Positions 16,109-24,461 of a stretch of 50,210 nucleotides of DNA are shown piece by piece. Under the pieces are notes generated by a model that saw nothing but the letters and a program-made list of their open reading frames with translations, was not told the origin of the DNA and made no database searches. A program made the translations under genes and the position numbers. The stretch is from contig JASMHZ010000006.1 in assembly GCA_030750465.1 (NCBI GenBank), positions 1-50,210 of the forward strand, given 5' to 3'. The stretch comes from Candidatus Peribacteraceae bacterium. GTDB taxonomy: Bacteria; Patescibacteriota; Gracilibacteria; Peribacterales; Peribacteraceae. How positions within the stretch are numbered: position 1 is the stretch's first letter; the number at the start of each line of letters is the position of its first letter.

Positions 16109-16575
16109 CGACTCAATTATCACTTCGCAATGCCTCGCAGAATGACTCACGCCTACTCTGGGAATGGGCAAATGATCCCATAGTTCGCGCATCTGCATTC
16201 AATACTGAACCCATTCCATGGGAAGACCACGAAAATTGGTTTGATAAGAAACTTAAGGATCCAAATTGTTTCATATATATTGCTGAATTATCGAATGAGC
16301 CTATCGGACAAATTCGCTTCAATTGCGATGGCCAAAGCGCAAATATCGATATTCACTTGGCTCCCGAAGCCAGAGGAAAAGGACTCGGAACAAACCTTCT
16401 GACATCCGGAATTGAAAAGATATTTGCAGAATCAGAAATTAATGAAATCCATTCGAGCGTTAAAGTGGAAAATGCGCCATCAAGTAAAATGTTTCTTAAA
16501 ACCGGCTTCTCTGACCTTGGAAAGGGAATTGAAAATGAACAAGAGGTATATAATTACGTTTTAAAAAAATCATGA
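16105..16575 (+). CDS. pseH: GNAT N-acetyltransferase, PseH-like
   Basis: 156 residues of the RimJ/RimL-like GNAT group. LRNASQNDSRLLWEWANDP (the PseH W-x-N-D-P-x-V-R opening), EDHENWFDKKL, IGQIRFNC, and the acetyl-CoA loop APEARGKGLGTNLL (R/Q-x-x-G-x-G) are present, followed by VKVENAPSSKMFLKTGF. In the Pse pathway this enzyme acetylates the 4-amino group of the PseC product. ATGA overlaps link it to pseG upstream and to the formyltransferase downstream. That both an acetyltransferase and a formyltransferase are present means the acyl group at each nitrogen is uncertain. Confidence 0.88.
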   Translation: MTTQLSLRNASQNDSRLLWEWANDPIVRASAFNTEPIPWEDHENWFDKKLKDPNCFIYIAELSNEPIGQIRFNCDGQSANIDIHLAPEARGKGLGTNLLTSGIEKIFAESEINEIHSSVKVENAPSSKMFLKTGFSDLGKGIENEQEVYNYVLKKS

Positions 16576-17249
16576 GCAAAACTTATGTTATATGCGGCTG
16601 TAAATCCTGGAACAAAAGTGTGTTTGATGAAATCATTTCCAAGTTTGATGGTGAGTGGATTTACTTTGGCTCCAAAGAAGAACTTACAAATGAAAATCTG
16701 GATAAAATCAATCCCGACAGAATTTTCTTCCTTCATTGGTCTTGGATTGTGCCGGATGAAATACTTAGTAAGTACGAATGTATCAACTTCCACATGACTG
16801 ATGTGCCTTATGGAAGAGGGGGAAGCCCTTTGCAAAATCTGATTGTTCGGGGGCACAAGGAAACCAAACTAAGCGCACTGAAAATGACCAGTGAGCTGGA
16901 TGCCGGCCCTGTGTATTTGAAGGAACAAATGCCTCTTGATGGAACAGCGCAGGAAATATTGGAACGATCAAGTCAGCTTGCCGGAAAAATGATAGAAAAA
17001 ATTAATTCAGATAATCCCGAGCCAAAAGAACAAGATGGGGAACCGACCATATTTGAAAGAAGAAAGCCGGATCAAAGCGAAATTCCGGACGGGCTCTCTA
17101 TAGAAGAATTATATGACTATATCCGCATGTTGGACGGCGAAGGATACCCTCCGGCATTCGTCAAAAAGAGAGGATTTCGCTATGAATACACCTCTGCAAT
17201 GCTTTATGATGGGCATCTTGAAGCGCGCGTGCGCATAATCCCTGAATAG
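16572..17249 (+). CDS. Sugar N-formyltransferase (methionyl-tRNA formyltransferase family)
   Basis: 225 residues with the formyltransferase fold. The catalytic triad is visible as N72 and H74 in INFHMTDVPYGRGG and D110 in ELDAGPVY, with the same 36-residue His-to-Asp spacing as in Fmt (H108, D144). It lacks the C-terminal tRNA-binding domain of Fmt and instead ends with a short tail, as in sugar N-formyltransferases (VioF, WlaRD, QdtF types). It should move a formyl group from N10-formyl-THF to an aminosugar. ATGA coupling to pseH places it in the nonulosonate pathway. Confidence 0.85.
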   Translation: MSKTYVICGCKSWNKSVFDEIISKFDGEWIYFGSKEELTNENLDKINPDRIFFLHWSWIVPDEILSKYECINFHMTDVPYGRGGSPLQNLIVRGHKETKLSALKMTSELDAGPVYLKEQMPLDGTAQEILERSSQLAGKMIEKINSDNPEPKEQDGEPTIFERRKPDQSEIPDGLSIEELYDYIRMLDGEGYPPAFVKKRGFRYEYTSAMLYDGHLEARVRIIPE

Positions 17250-17253
17250 AGCT

Positions 17254-17934
17254 ATGAACATTCTAGTTGTATCGGCCCACCCTGATGACGAAGTGCTTGG
17301 ATGCGGAGGTACTATTGCGCGCCTATCCGAAGAGGGTCATGAAATATCAATATTAATACTCGGTGAAGGTGTTACTTCCAGATATAAAAACCCGGAAGAA
17401 GCGGATGAAAATGAATTGGCAGAACTGCATGCTCAAGCTGATAGCGTCGGAAAATTCTTGGGAGCCAAGTCGGTTACCTTGGCTGATTTCCCGGATAACA
17501 GATTCGATTCTGTTCCCTTGCTTGAAATTGTTAAGGCTGTGGAAAATGCAATTGATGATGTGAAGCCGGAAATAGTTTATACCCAACATGGCGGTGATTT
17601 GAACATTGATCATGAACGTACATTCCGCGCAGTTATGACAGCAACCCGCCCAATGAAAGATTCAACTGTTAAACGCGTGTACGCATACGAAGTCCCTTCT
17701 TCTACAGAATGGTCATTCCAAAAGTTTGCCCCTAAGTTCACACCAAATGTATTTACGGATATTTCTGATACTGTTGATAAAAAGATAGAGGCTATGGCAA
17801 TGTATGAAGGTGAAGCGCGCGAGTTCCCCCACCCCCGCTCTCCCGAAGCTATAACTGCACATGCCAAATACTGGGGAAGCGCATCCGGATTGGATGCCGC
17901 CGAAGCTTTCGAACTTGTACGCGAGATTCAGTAA
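17254..17934 (+). CDS. PIG-L/LmbE-family zinc deacetylase
   Basis: 226 residues. VSAHPDDEVLGCGGT (A8-H-P-D-D-E13) is the zinc-binding signature and general base, and NIDHERTFRAV supplies the third His. The family removes N-acetyl groups from GlcNAc-type substrates (GlcNAc-PI, MshB, BshB). Next to a formyltransferase, a deacetylate-then-formylate exchange on the sugar nitrogen is an attractive reading, giving an N-formyl nonulosonic acid. The stop overlaps pseI as TAATG. In Legionella and Clostridium nonulosonate loci PIG-L-like genes also occur, which supports a pathway role. Confidence 0.85.
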   Translation: MNILVVSAHPDDEVLGCGGTIARLSEEGHEISILILGEGVTSRYKNPEEADENELAELHAQADSVGKFLGAKSVTLADFPDNRFDSVPLLEIVKAVENAIDDVKPEIVYTQHGGDLNIDHERTFRAVMTATRPMKDSTVKRVYAYEVPSSTEWSFQKFAPKFTPNVFTDISDTVDKKIEAMAMYEGEAREFPHPRSPEAITAHAKYWGSASGLDAAEAFELVREIQ

Positions 17935-19010
17935 TGGAAAGTACGATAACAATAAATGGCCGTAAGATTGGACCCAGTCATCCCGTGTACATCATTGCGG
18001 AAATGTCTGCCAATCATGATCAGGATTACGAAAAAGCAATTCAAATTATTCATTCCATGAAAGAATGCGGAGCTGATGCAGTAAAAATTCAAACATACAC
18101 GCCGGATACAATGACTATTGATTGCGACAAACAAGATTTTATTATTGGCAAAGGAACAATATGGGAAGGCAGGAATCTGCATGAGTTGTATGGAGAGGCT
18201 TTTACGCCATGGGAATGGCAACCGAAGCTAAAAGCAGAAGCTGAAAAACTTGGAATGGATTTGTTTTCAACAGCATATGACGAAACCTCCGTTGATTTTT
18301 TGGAAGAGATGGATATGCCCGCATACAAAATCGCTTCTTTTGAGCTGGTTGATATTCCTCTTCTTAAGAAAATAGCTAAGTTAAATAAGCCAATGATCAT
18401 GTCTACCGGAATGGCAACGCTTGAAGAAATTGCGGATGCAGTTGATGCAGTTAAGTCTGAGTGTAATGAGCAGATAGTTCTTCTTAAATGCACAAGCGCA
18501 TATCCCGCTCCTCCGGAAGATATGAACTTAAGGACAATTCCGGACATGATTAAGCGTTTCAATTGTCCAATAGGGCTTTCTGACCATTCATTGGACTCGA
18601 ATGTTCCTCTGACTGCTGTCAAACTCGGCGCATGTGTTGTAGAAAAACACTACACCCTCAGTCGTTCCAAGGTAGGACCCGACAGCGCGTTTTCTTTGGA
18701 GCCGGAAGAGCTTGCAACAATGATCAAAAATATCCGTTCCGGCGAGCTTGGTGAATTGGATGAAGTAATTCTGGGAAAGGTTAATTACGAACCTTCGGAA
18801 AAAGAAAGCAAGAGCCTTCCATTCAGAAGATCGCTTTACGCTGTTGAAGATATCGCTGAAGGCGAGGAATTTACTTCAAAAAATGTTCGTTCCATACGCC
18901 CCGCAAACGGACTGCCTCCGAAAGAAATCGATAATGTAATCGGCAAAGAAGCATCTGAGAATATAGAGAGAGGAACAGCTCTTAAACGCGAGCTGATTGC
19001 ATCCGCTTAA
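17934..19010 (+). CDS. pseI: Pseudaminic acid synthase, PseI (NeuB family)
   Basis: A 358-residue PEP-dependent nonulosonate synthase. YIIAEMSANHDQDYEKA (IAE-x-x-x-N-H), DAVKIQTYTPDTMT, the lower-barrel MDMPAYKIASFEL, IMSTGMAT, LLKCTSAYPAP, IGLSDHSL and VVEKHYTLSRSKVGPDSAFSL are in order. A C-terminal antifreeze-like SAF domain (LPFRRSLYAVEDIAEGEEF onward, about residues 285-358) is complete. PseI-specific features are YTPDTMTID and WEGRNLHELYGEAFTPWEW. The 3' end overlaps the convergent capsule-like gene by 29 nt. Confidence 0.93.
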   Translation: MESTITINGRKIGPSHPVYIIAEMSANHDQDYEKAIQIIHSMKECGADAVKIQTYTPDTMTIDCDKQDFIIGKGTIWEGRNLHELYGEAFTPWEWQPKLKAEAEKLGMDLFSTAYDETSVDFLEEMDMPAYKIASFELVDIPLLKKIAKLNKPMIMSTGMATLEEIADAVDAVKSECNEQIVLLKCTSAYPAPPEDMNLRTIPDMIKRFNCPIGLSDHSLDSNVPLTAVKLGACVVEKHYTLSRSKVGPDSAFSLEPEELATMIKNIRSGELGELDEVILGKVNYEPSEKESKSLPFRRSLYAVEDIAEGEEFTSKNVRSIRPANGLPPKEIDNVIGKEASENIERGTALKRELIASA

Positions 19011-20412
19011 CTAGTGCTTCTGATATCGCCTTTGTATTCGCCTCATGCGAAAGATTCGACGCCTGTTTTCTATGCCAATCGCAAACCGCAGCCCGCACGC
19101 ATGTATCCTGTATTGCCTTTAGGTACAGTCTGACTTTTTTTAGCTCAGGCTTCTCCCCTCTCTCGAAGATTGCTGACATAGCATTTTTGCAATCTTCCTC
19201 GGTTCTTATCTGGAAAACCCCCGGGGCGTACTGGTAAAACCTGTGTCCAAACATCATCACAGGTTTTTCGCGAAACAGTGCTTCGAATCCTGCTGTACCG
19301 GTTCCTGTGACTACGGCTGAGCAATGCTCGCGTAGTTCAAATGAGCTGGTATCAATCTTCACAAACCTGACATTCTTCAGCTTAGCTAGATCTTGATAGT
19401 AAGCTTCGTTCCTGTACGCAATTCCTTTTTCGTGCTGACGAGGATGTTCCTTTACATATAGCATAACTCCGTCAGGAGCACAGCTTGAAAGTAGCTCTAC
19501 AACCAATTTTTGATTATCGTAAGCTCCCGCCATGGGGCATGTAGAACACTCAGGCTGGAAATGAAGCGGAACATAGATGAATTTCTGTGAGTAATCAGGT
19601 TCAACTGCAAAACTATCGTAAATACGAGCAAGCTTATTTCTATAAAGCTCTGCTTTAAATTTTTTAATTCTTCTTGCCCACGCTTTAAAAGAAAATAGTG
19701 TTGGGATCGATCGAATGAATCCTCCCTTTGCTGCTCGCTGAACCGCATTAGGCCTTTTAAAGGTAATTGGTTTTTTGCCCTGAGGATTTACTTGCTCCTG
19801 ATAATAATTCTCGAAGTATTCATCAAGTGTTACTTGGGCTTCCTGACTTTGTAACTCCTGATATCTGTCTTTAACTTGCACTGCAGACTCCTCCCAATCT
19901 TCAACCAGAAAAGCACAATCCTCCAATGTGGTTGAGTGAAGAATAAGAGTCGGAATTTTTTTAACTTTGCATAGTCCGTAAATAACGTAATCCGGAATTT
20001 CATGAGGCATGATTCCGAAGATCGCAACGTTGATCCTGTTTTTTTCTATAAAGTCGTTCCAAACTCTAAGGTGCAGGTAATACATTCGCTTTCGCTCATC
20101 GAATGTGAACTTTCTAGCATGCTCCAAACGAGTTACCAGATTCATAAACACAGCCTCAGTCGATCGCATCGCATCGATCAGTTCTTCGTCTAAAGGTAGA
20201 AGCTGATTTAGATCCAAGCTTTCGTAATGACCGCCTCGGATGTCGCTTGAATTAAACCAAGGCTGGTTTTCGGAACTGACCTTTGAATATTCACACTTCT
20301 TGTCTCCAATACTTGCTGAGAACTCAAATGAAACCTGCTCCATTAACTGCTCGATCGCCGCATGTGCGGATTCATTTGTGAAGCGGAGGATGATGGCTCT
20401 GGTTGAATTCAT
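18982..20412 (-). CDS. Capsule-polysaccharide-synthesis-like glycosyltransferase, copy 2
   Basis: A paralogue of the 7595-9061 protein. Shared blocks include YVPLHFQPECSTCPMAG, LYVKEHPRQ, a VTGTGTAGFEALFREKPVMMFGH Gly/Glu motif, FYQYAPGV and DERKRMYYLHLRVWNDFI. The N-terminal region is also alignable (RAIILRF against NIILKGF), which favours the ATG at 20412 over a GTG at 20460. No signal peptide. It probably transfers a sugar, possibly the CMP-activated nonulosonate, to the growing surface glycan, since its 3' end abuts pseI. It lacks the palindrome-encoded insertion of copy 1. Its start faces the CBS-dehydrogenase gene across a repeat-bearing spacer. Confidence 0.7.
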   Translation of the reverse strand: MNSTRAIILRFTNESAHAAIEQLMEQVSFEFSASIGDKKCEYSKVSSENQPWFNSSDIRGGHYESLDLNQLLPLDEELIDAMRSTEAVFMNLVTRLEHARKFTFDERKRMYYLHLRVWNDFIEKNRINVAIFGIMPHEIPDYVIYGLCKVKKIPTLILHSTTLEDCAFLVEDWEESAVQVKDRYQELQSQEAQVTLDEYFENYYQEQVNPQGKKPITFKRPNAVQRAAKGGFIRSIPTLFSFKAWARRIKKFKAELYRNKLARIYDSFAVEPDYSQKFIYVPLHFQPECSTCPMAGAYDNQKLVVELLSSCAPDGVMLYVKEHPRQHEKGIAYRNEAYYQDLAKLKNVRFVKIDTSSFELREHCSAVVTGTGTAGFEALFREKPVMMFGHRFYQYAPGVFQIRTEEDCKNAMSAIFERGEKPELKKVRLYLKAIQDTCVRAAVCDWHRKQASNLSHEANTKAISEALVKRMQSARV

Positions 20413-20478
20413 GCCCGAGCAGATTACATATATATTAAGCTCCTTAACACTATTTTCCACAAATAACCGATTCTGGGC

Positions 20479-20584
20479 GCACCCTCCCCCCAGGGGTGGG
20501 TTAAGCTTCAGGGTGGCGGGGTGGTAGTTATATATGGTGATCTCGAAAAATTGCCAGTCAACCCCATCTCAAAAAAAACTTTTT
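20479..20584. repeat. Dispersed ~90-nt element, copy 1
   Basis: From GGTGGGTT through GGGTGGCGGG, GGTAGTTATATATG, TGATCTC and TCTCAAAAAAAACTTTT this matches 42694-42776 with about 80-85% identity by eye and a 6-nt difference near 20505. On the minus strand it lies 70-170 nt upstream of the copy-2 capsule-like gene; the other copy is in the same relation to the YtxH-like gene. It could be a mobile repeat or a shared leader. Confidence 0.7.
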
Positions 20585-20706
20585 ACTGCCCCAACTTTTC
20601 CCCTAGCTCTAGGGCTGAAATAGGGTTTATACGGAAGTGGAACAGTGCTAATTATCTCCCCTCTTTGCTTTCAATTTGGGACCTAAATCCCTAAAATCAC
20701 GCTCCA

Positions 20707-22416
20707 ATGCATAAACGCCTGGAGCCAATAATCATCAGCCCACAGACCACCGTTCGCGATACGATGAATGTTATCGAGAATGGGGTAAGGAACGATCCTC
20801 CTGCTCCATGGGGCATCGCACTTGTAATGGAGAATAATCAGCTGGTCGGGATTGTGACTGACGGAGACATTAGAAGGGCAATCTTGCGAGGTGTTTCTTT
20901 GGAGAATCCAATTGGAACGATAATGACCCGCGATCCTCTGACCGTTAGACATTCGGAAGATCCTGCTGAAATACTGGCTGAGTTCCATCGAATTATCAGA
21001 GAAAGAAATATGCCGGAAAGTCGTTTTCATCACATCATAACTTTGGATGATGCGGGGAGACTCGCTGACGTGATTACTCCTTTTGAACTCTGGAGAAGGA
21101 GCGAAGTGAAGATCAAAACTGTTGCAGTAATAGGACTTGGGTATGTGGGTCTGACGCTTGCACTTACGCTTTGCGAATTTGGAATCAGAGTTATTGGAGT
21201 TGATTTGAATGCGGAAGTTATCGAAAAGCTTAAACGCGGAGAGCCTCACTTCTTCGAAAAAGGTCTGACTACCCTGCTTAAGAAACACGTTAACAAGAAT
21301 CTGCTTCTGAGCACGAAGCTCAATGAACATGCGAGCGATATATTCATCGTATGTGTTGGAACTCCTGTTAATGATAGAGGAAGATCCGATAAGAGTTATC
21401 TGATTAGCGCAATCACCGAAGTTGGAAAGATAATGAAGCCACATGACCTTGTTATCCTTCGCTCAACTGTTCCAATAGGAACTTGCAGGAATTTAGTAGT
21501 TCCAATACTGGAACGCGAGTCGGGCTTAAGCCATGAAACTGAGTTCATGTTGTCTTTCGCGCCGGAAAGGACGATTGAAGGCAAGGCGCTTGAGGAGCTA
21601 AAGACTCTTCCACAGATAATCGGAGGAATAAATAAGCAGAGTTTGGATAATACATCGAAGCTTTTCCAAGTTTTCGCACACACAATCGTGTCAGTTGATA
21701 GTTTGGAAGAGGCTGAAGCTGTAAAATTACTGAATAACACTTTCCGCGACGTTAGCTTCTCTTTTGCAAATGAAGTTTCACAAGCCTTGGATGGATTCGG
21801 TATTAGCGGAAGCTCCGTAATTCGTGCAGCCAACAAAGGATACACAAGGAACCCAATTCCTCTGCCAAGCCCCGGGGTTGGTGGCGCTTGTTTGGTTAAG
21901 GATCCGCACTTGTTTGTGGAGTCCGCACGCTCAACCGGTTACAACCTTCAACTCCCTTTGCTTTCCAGAAATATTAATGAGTCAATGATCGACTTTGTTG
22001 TGGAAAAGATTGATAAGTTTGTAAGTGAACACTGCATTGATCCTGGGAGAGCAAAAATATTCCTGGCCGGCATGGCATTCAAAGGAAATCCGGAGACCTC
22101 TGACCTCAGGCACTCCACATCAGTGGATATTTTGAATATCCTTAGGAGTAGTTATCCAAATATCGAAGTTTTTGACCACGTTGCAAGCAGAAACGATTTG
22201 ATGGCTCTTGGAGCAAATGTAGCAGAAAGTCCCGAACAAGGATTCAGAGGAGCCTCATGCGTTCTGATACTTAATAATCACCTCGAATACCCCGAATGGG
22301 ACATATTTGAGCTGGCATCGACTATGCAAAACCCGGGAATGATATTCGATCCATGGGGACATTACGGCAAAGAACAATTCCACGGACTGCCCCAGATACA
22401 ATATACTGGTTTATAG
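20707..22416 (+). CDS. CBS-domain pair fused to a UDP-glucose/GDP-mannose-dehydrogenase-family enzyme
   Basis: 569 residues. Residues 1-130 are a CBS pair: IISPQTTVRDTMNVI, LVGIVTDGDIRRAIL, IGTIMTRDPLTV and IITLDDAGRLADVITPFEL. From residue 135 a complete nucleotide-sugar 6-dehydrogenase follows: VAVIGLGYVGLTLALTL (NAD loop), GVDLNAEVIEKL, VCVGTPV, LRSTVPIGTC, SFAPERTIEG, EAVKLLNNTFRDV, and the catalytic Cys in SPGVGGACLVKDP. The C-terminal domain has AGMAFKGNPETSDLRHS. It should oxidise an NDP-hexose or NDP-HexNAc C6 to a uronate. CBS pairs in nonulosonate loci are usually fused to nucleotidyltransferases (PtmE type), so this fusion is unusual and suggests adenine-nucleotide or SAM control. 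Confidence 0.88.
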   Translation: MHKRLEPIIISPQTTVRDTMNVIENGVRNDPPAPWGIALVMENNQLVGIVTDGDIRRAILRGVSLENPIGTIMTRDPLTVRHSEDPAEILAEFHRIIRERNMPESRFHHIITLDDAGRLADVITPFELWRRSEVKIKTVAVIGLGYVGLTLALTLCEFGIRVIGVDLNAEVIEKLKRGEPHFFEKGLTTLLKKHVNKNLLLSTKLNEHASDIFIVCVGTPVNDRGRSDKSYLISAITEVGKIMKPHDLVILRSTVPIGTCRNLVVPILERESGLSHETEFMLSFAPERTIEGKALEELKTLPQIIGGINKQSLDNTSKLFQVFAHTIVSVDSLEEAEAVKLLNNTFRDVSFSFANEVSQALDGFGISGSSVIRAANKGYTRNPIPLPSPGVGGACLVKDPHLFVESARSTGYNLQLPLLSRNINESMIDFVVEKIDKFVSEHCIDPGRAKIFLAGMAFKGNPETSDLRHSTSVDILNILRSSYPNIEVFDHVASRNDLMALGANVAESPEQGFRGASCVLILNNHLEYPEWDIFELASTMQNPGMIFDPWGHYGKEQFHGLPQIQYTGL

Positions 22417-23451
22417 ATGGACAGTCAGATCATCATTTGCAATCCCGGATACGGAAACGGACCGTACCTTAGGTGTGCGGAGATTGCCTTGGCTCTGAAG
22501 GAGAAGTTAGGTGAATGCAGAATTGTTATGCCTCTGATTTACGGAGATAAACAGAAGGCAATATTAGAAGAAGAGTTTGGAGCAGGCCACAGAATTGAAT
22601 TTGATGAATGGCTGGGGAAGTTAATCGATTCAATTTCTTTTAAACATGAAAGTTATGAAAATTGGCTCTTAAGTTGGATTGAACATGTCGATCACACTCA
22701 AGATGAGATCAAATCACATTTAGCTGAGCATTACGGCTCTGACTTTATAGAGATTGCAAGATCTCCGATTGTAAGTCTTGGAGGAAGCAAAAGCTTTGCA
22801 GTCCTCTTTACTCGATCTTCAGAAATTCTTTCACGTGCAATAGATGAAGATGCAATTACAATTGATAAAGAACTTCTCAAAAAAGCTTCTGACCGAATGA
22901 GACAACTCGAAAATGGTTTCACAAAAATATTTATTACCGATCCCGGAACTTTCAAAGCTTCTGAGCCTGATGAATCTGTACCGCTGACGGCATCACTTAA
23001 AGATAATTCAACTGAAGTTTCTGAACCAAGCGTCTATGTTTCAGTAAGCGGTATTCCAAACAAAAAGTTAGATGACATTATGAATAAGATTGATCTTCCT
23101 GTTTTCACAAACAAAGATACATCACCTCATATAGTTGCCGACGAGAATATCGTGTTACAAGTTGCCCGCTCAGGCTGGGGCGCATGCTGGATGTCGCTTC
23201 TCTCCGGAACTCCGCTCGTCGTTGCTGAATATGATCCATCTGACGATCCTGAAATTTACTTTAATAATAAAAGAACTGAAGAGCTTGGGATTGGGCTAAT
23301 TCATAAAGGTGAGAAAATTAGCGAGCTGATGTCTAAGCTTCCGAGGCTGAAGAAGTCGATTGAGGATTACAGGTCAGGACTAGAAAAGAAATATGGCACT
23401 CTGGATGGGGCTGAGTATGTTGCTGGCAAAATATCTGCATCAAATCATTGA
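22417..23451 (+). CDS. GT-B-like protein (MurG/PseG-like donor domain), function unassigned
   Basis: 344 residues starting directly after the TAG stop of the dehydrogenase. N-terminal IICNPGYGNGPYLRCAEIALALKEKLG has the G-x-G-x-x-R-C/A pattern of PseG/MurG-like folds. The C-terminal half has VYVSVSGIPNKKLD, VADENIVLQVARSGWGACWMSLLSGTPLVVAEYD and an ELGIG strand, the usual nucleotide-binding arrangement. A long helical, acidic insertion separates the halves. It may be a UDP-sugar hydrolase for the second nonulosonate pathway or a glycosyltransferase. The catalytic His of PseG (G-T-G-H) is not conserved, so a PseG role is doubtful. Confidence 0.6.
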   Translation: MDSQIIICNPGYGNGPYLRCAEIALALKEKLGECRIVMPLIYGDKQKAILEEEFGAGHRIEFDEWLGKLIDSISFKHESYENWLLSWIEHVDHTQDEIKSHLAEHYGSDFIEIARSPIVSLGGSKSFAVLFTRSSEILSRAIDEDAITIDKELLKKASDRMRQLENGFTKIFITDPGTFKASEPDESVPLTASLKDNSTEVSEPSVYVSVSGIPNKKLDDIMNKIDLPVFTNKDTSPHIVADENIVLQVARSGWGACWMSLLSGTPLVVAEYDPSDDPEIYFNNKRTEELGIGLIHKGEKISELMSKLPRLKKSIEDYRSGLEKKYGTLDGAEYVAGKISASNH

Positions 23452-23482
23452 TTCTCCCACAAAAAAGCATAGTATTACCGCC

Positions 23483-24460
23483 ATGGTGAAAATAATCGCA
23501 GAAGTGTGCCAAAACCACGGCGGATCTCGCGATACCCTTAAGGAAATGATATCTGCAGCCGCTGAGGCCGGAGCTGATTACGTGAAAATGCAGACCATTT
23601 ACTCGGAGGACGTGAGCTTTCGAGAGAGGTTTGAGGAGGGAGAAACACTGCCTGATGGAACTGTTAAGACAATCAAAAGACCACAGAAAGATGAAGTTGA
23701 GAGACTCAGGAAATTGGACCTGACTGAGGATGACCACATCTTCTTTATCGAGGAATGCAAAAGAAACAATGTAATTCCATTCACAACTGTTTTTGCAACA
23801 CACAGAATTCCATTTGTCGCTTCCCTCCCCTGGCCGGAGAAAGTTATAAAGGTAGCAAGTTATGACTGTGCAAGTTTGCCGATGTTATCTGAGCTATGCG
23901 ATAACTTTGATCATTTGATAATTTCAACTGGCGCAACTTTCGATGAGGAGATCGAGAAAGCCGCTGAACTTGTTAAGAGTAAAAACAAGAAACTTACATT
24001 CTTGCATTGTGTAACGAGTTACCCCAACACAATGGACATGTGTAATTTGAGTAGGATGCAGTGGCTTAATAAATTCACTGACTCTGTAGGCTGGAGTGAT
24101 CACACTTTGGTTGAAAAAGATGGAATCAAAGCAGCTCAAGCTGCAATTGCACTTGGAGCCGAGTGGATTGAGAGGCACTTTACGATTTTGAACAAAGACC
24201 AAACTAAAGACGGTCCGGTTTCTATTAATCCCTATCTTCTAAGAGAACTTAGAAAGTTTGCGAACTTAGATAAAGAGGATCAACTTAAGATCGTAAGAGA
24301 GGAAGTTCCCGAATTTGAGGTAATGAAAGGCATGCCTGTGCGTGCGATGACCCCAACTGAGCTACTTAATCGCAATTATTACCGCGGAAGATTTGCAACC
24401 AACATTGATGGCGAATGGAAATACAATTGGGAAGAATCTCCCGTGGCTTCAACTGCATAA
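23483..24460 (+). CDS. NeuB-family nonulosonic acid synthase-like protein without a clear SAF domain
   Basis: About 325 residues. VKIIAEVCQNHGGSRDTLKEMI (IAE-x-x-x-N-H-x-G), AGADYVKMQTIYSEDV, PWPEKVIKVASYDCASLPML, LIISTGAT, LTFLHCVTSYPN, SVGWSDHTL and GAEWIERHFTI-L correspond to the NeuB TIM barrel in order. After FEVMKGMPVRAMT the sequence ends with a short MTPTELLNRNYYRGRF tail, too short and different from the antifreeze-like SAF domain that helps bind ManNAc-type substrates in NeuB dimers. It probably condenses PEP with a different aldose. ATG 23483 is chosen because it starts the barrel. Two bases separate it from the cytidylyltransferase gene. Confidence 0.85.
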   Translation: MVKIIAEVCQNHGGSRDTLKEMISAAAEAGADYVKMQTIYSEDVSFRERFEEGETLPDGTVKTIKRPQKDEVERLRKLDLTEDDHIFFIEECKRNNVIPFTTVFATHRIPFVASLPWPEKVIKVASYDCASLPMLSELCDNFDHLIISTGATFDEEIEKAAELVKSKNKKLTFLHCVTSYPNTMDMCNLSRMQWLNKFTDSVGWSDHTLVEKDGIKAAQAAIALGAEWIERHFTILNKDQTKDGPVSINPYLLRELRKFANLDKEDQLKIVREEVPEFEVMKGMPVRAMTPTELLNRNYYRGRFATNIDGEWKYNWEESPVASTA

Positions 24461-24461
24461 T

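Noticed and set aside
22417-23451. Second PseG
   Set aside because: The fold resembles PseG/MurG but the G-x-G-H catalytic His motif is missing, so the activity is left open.
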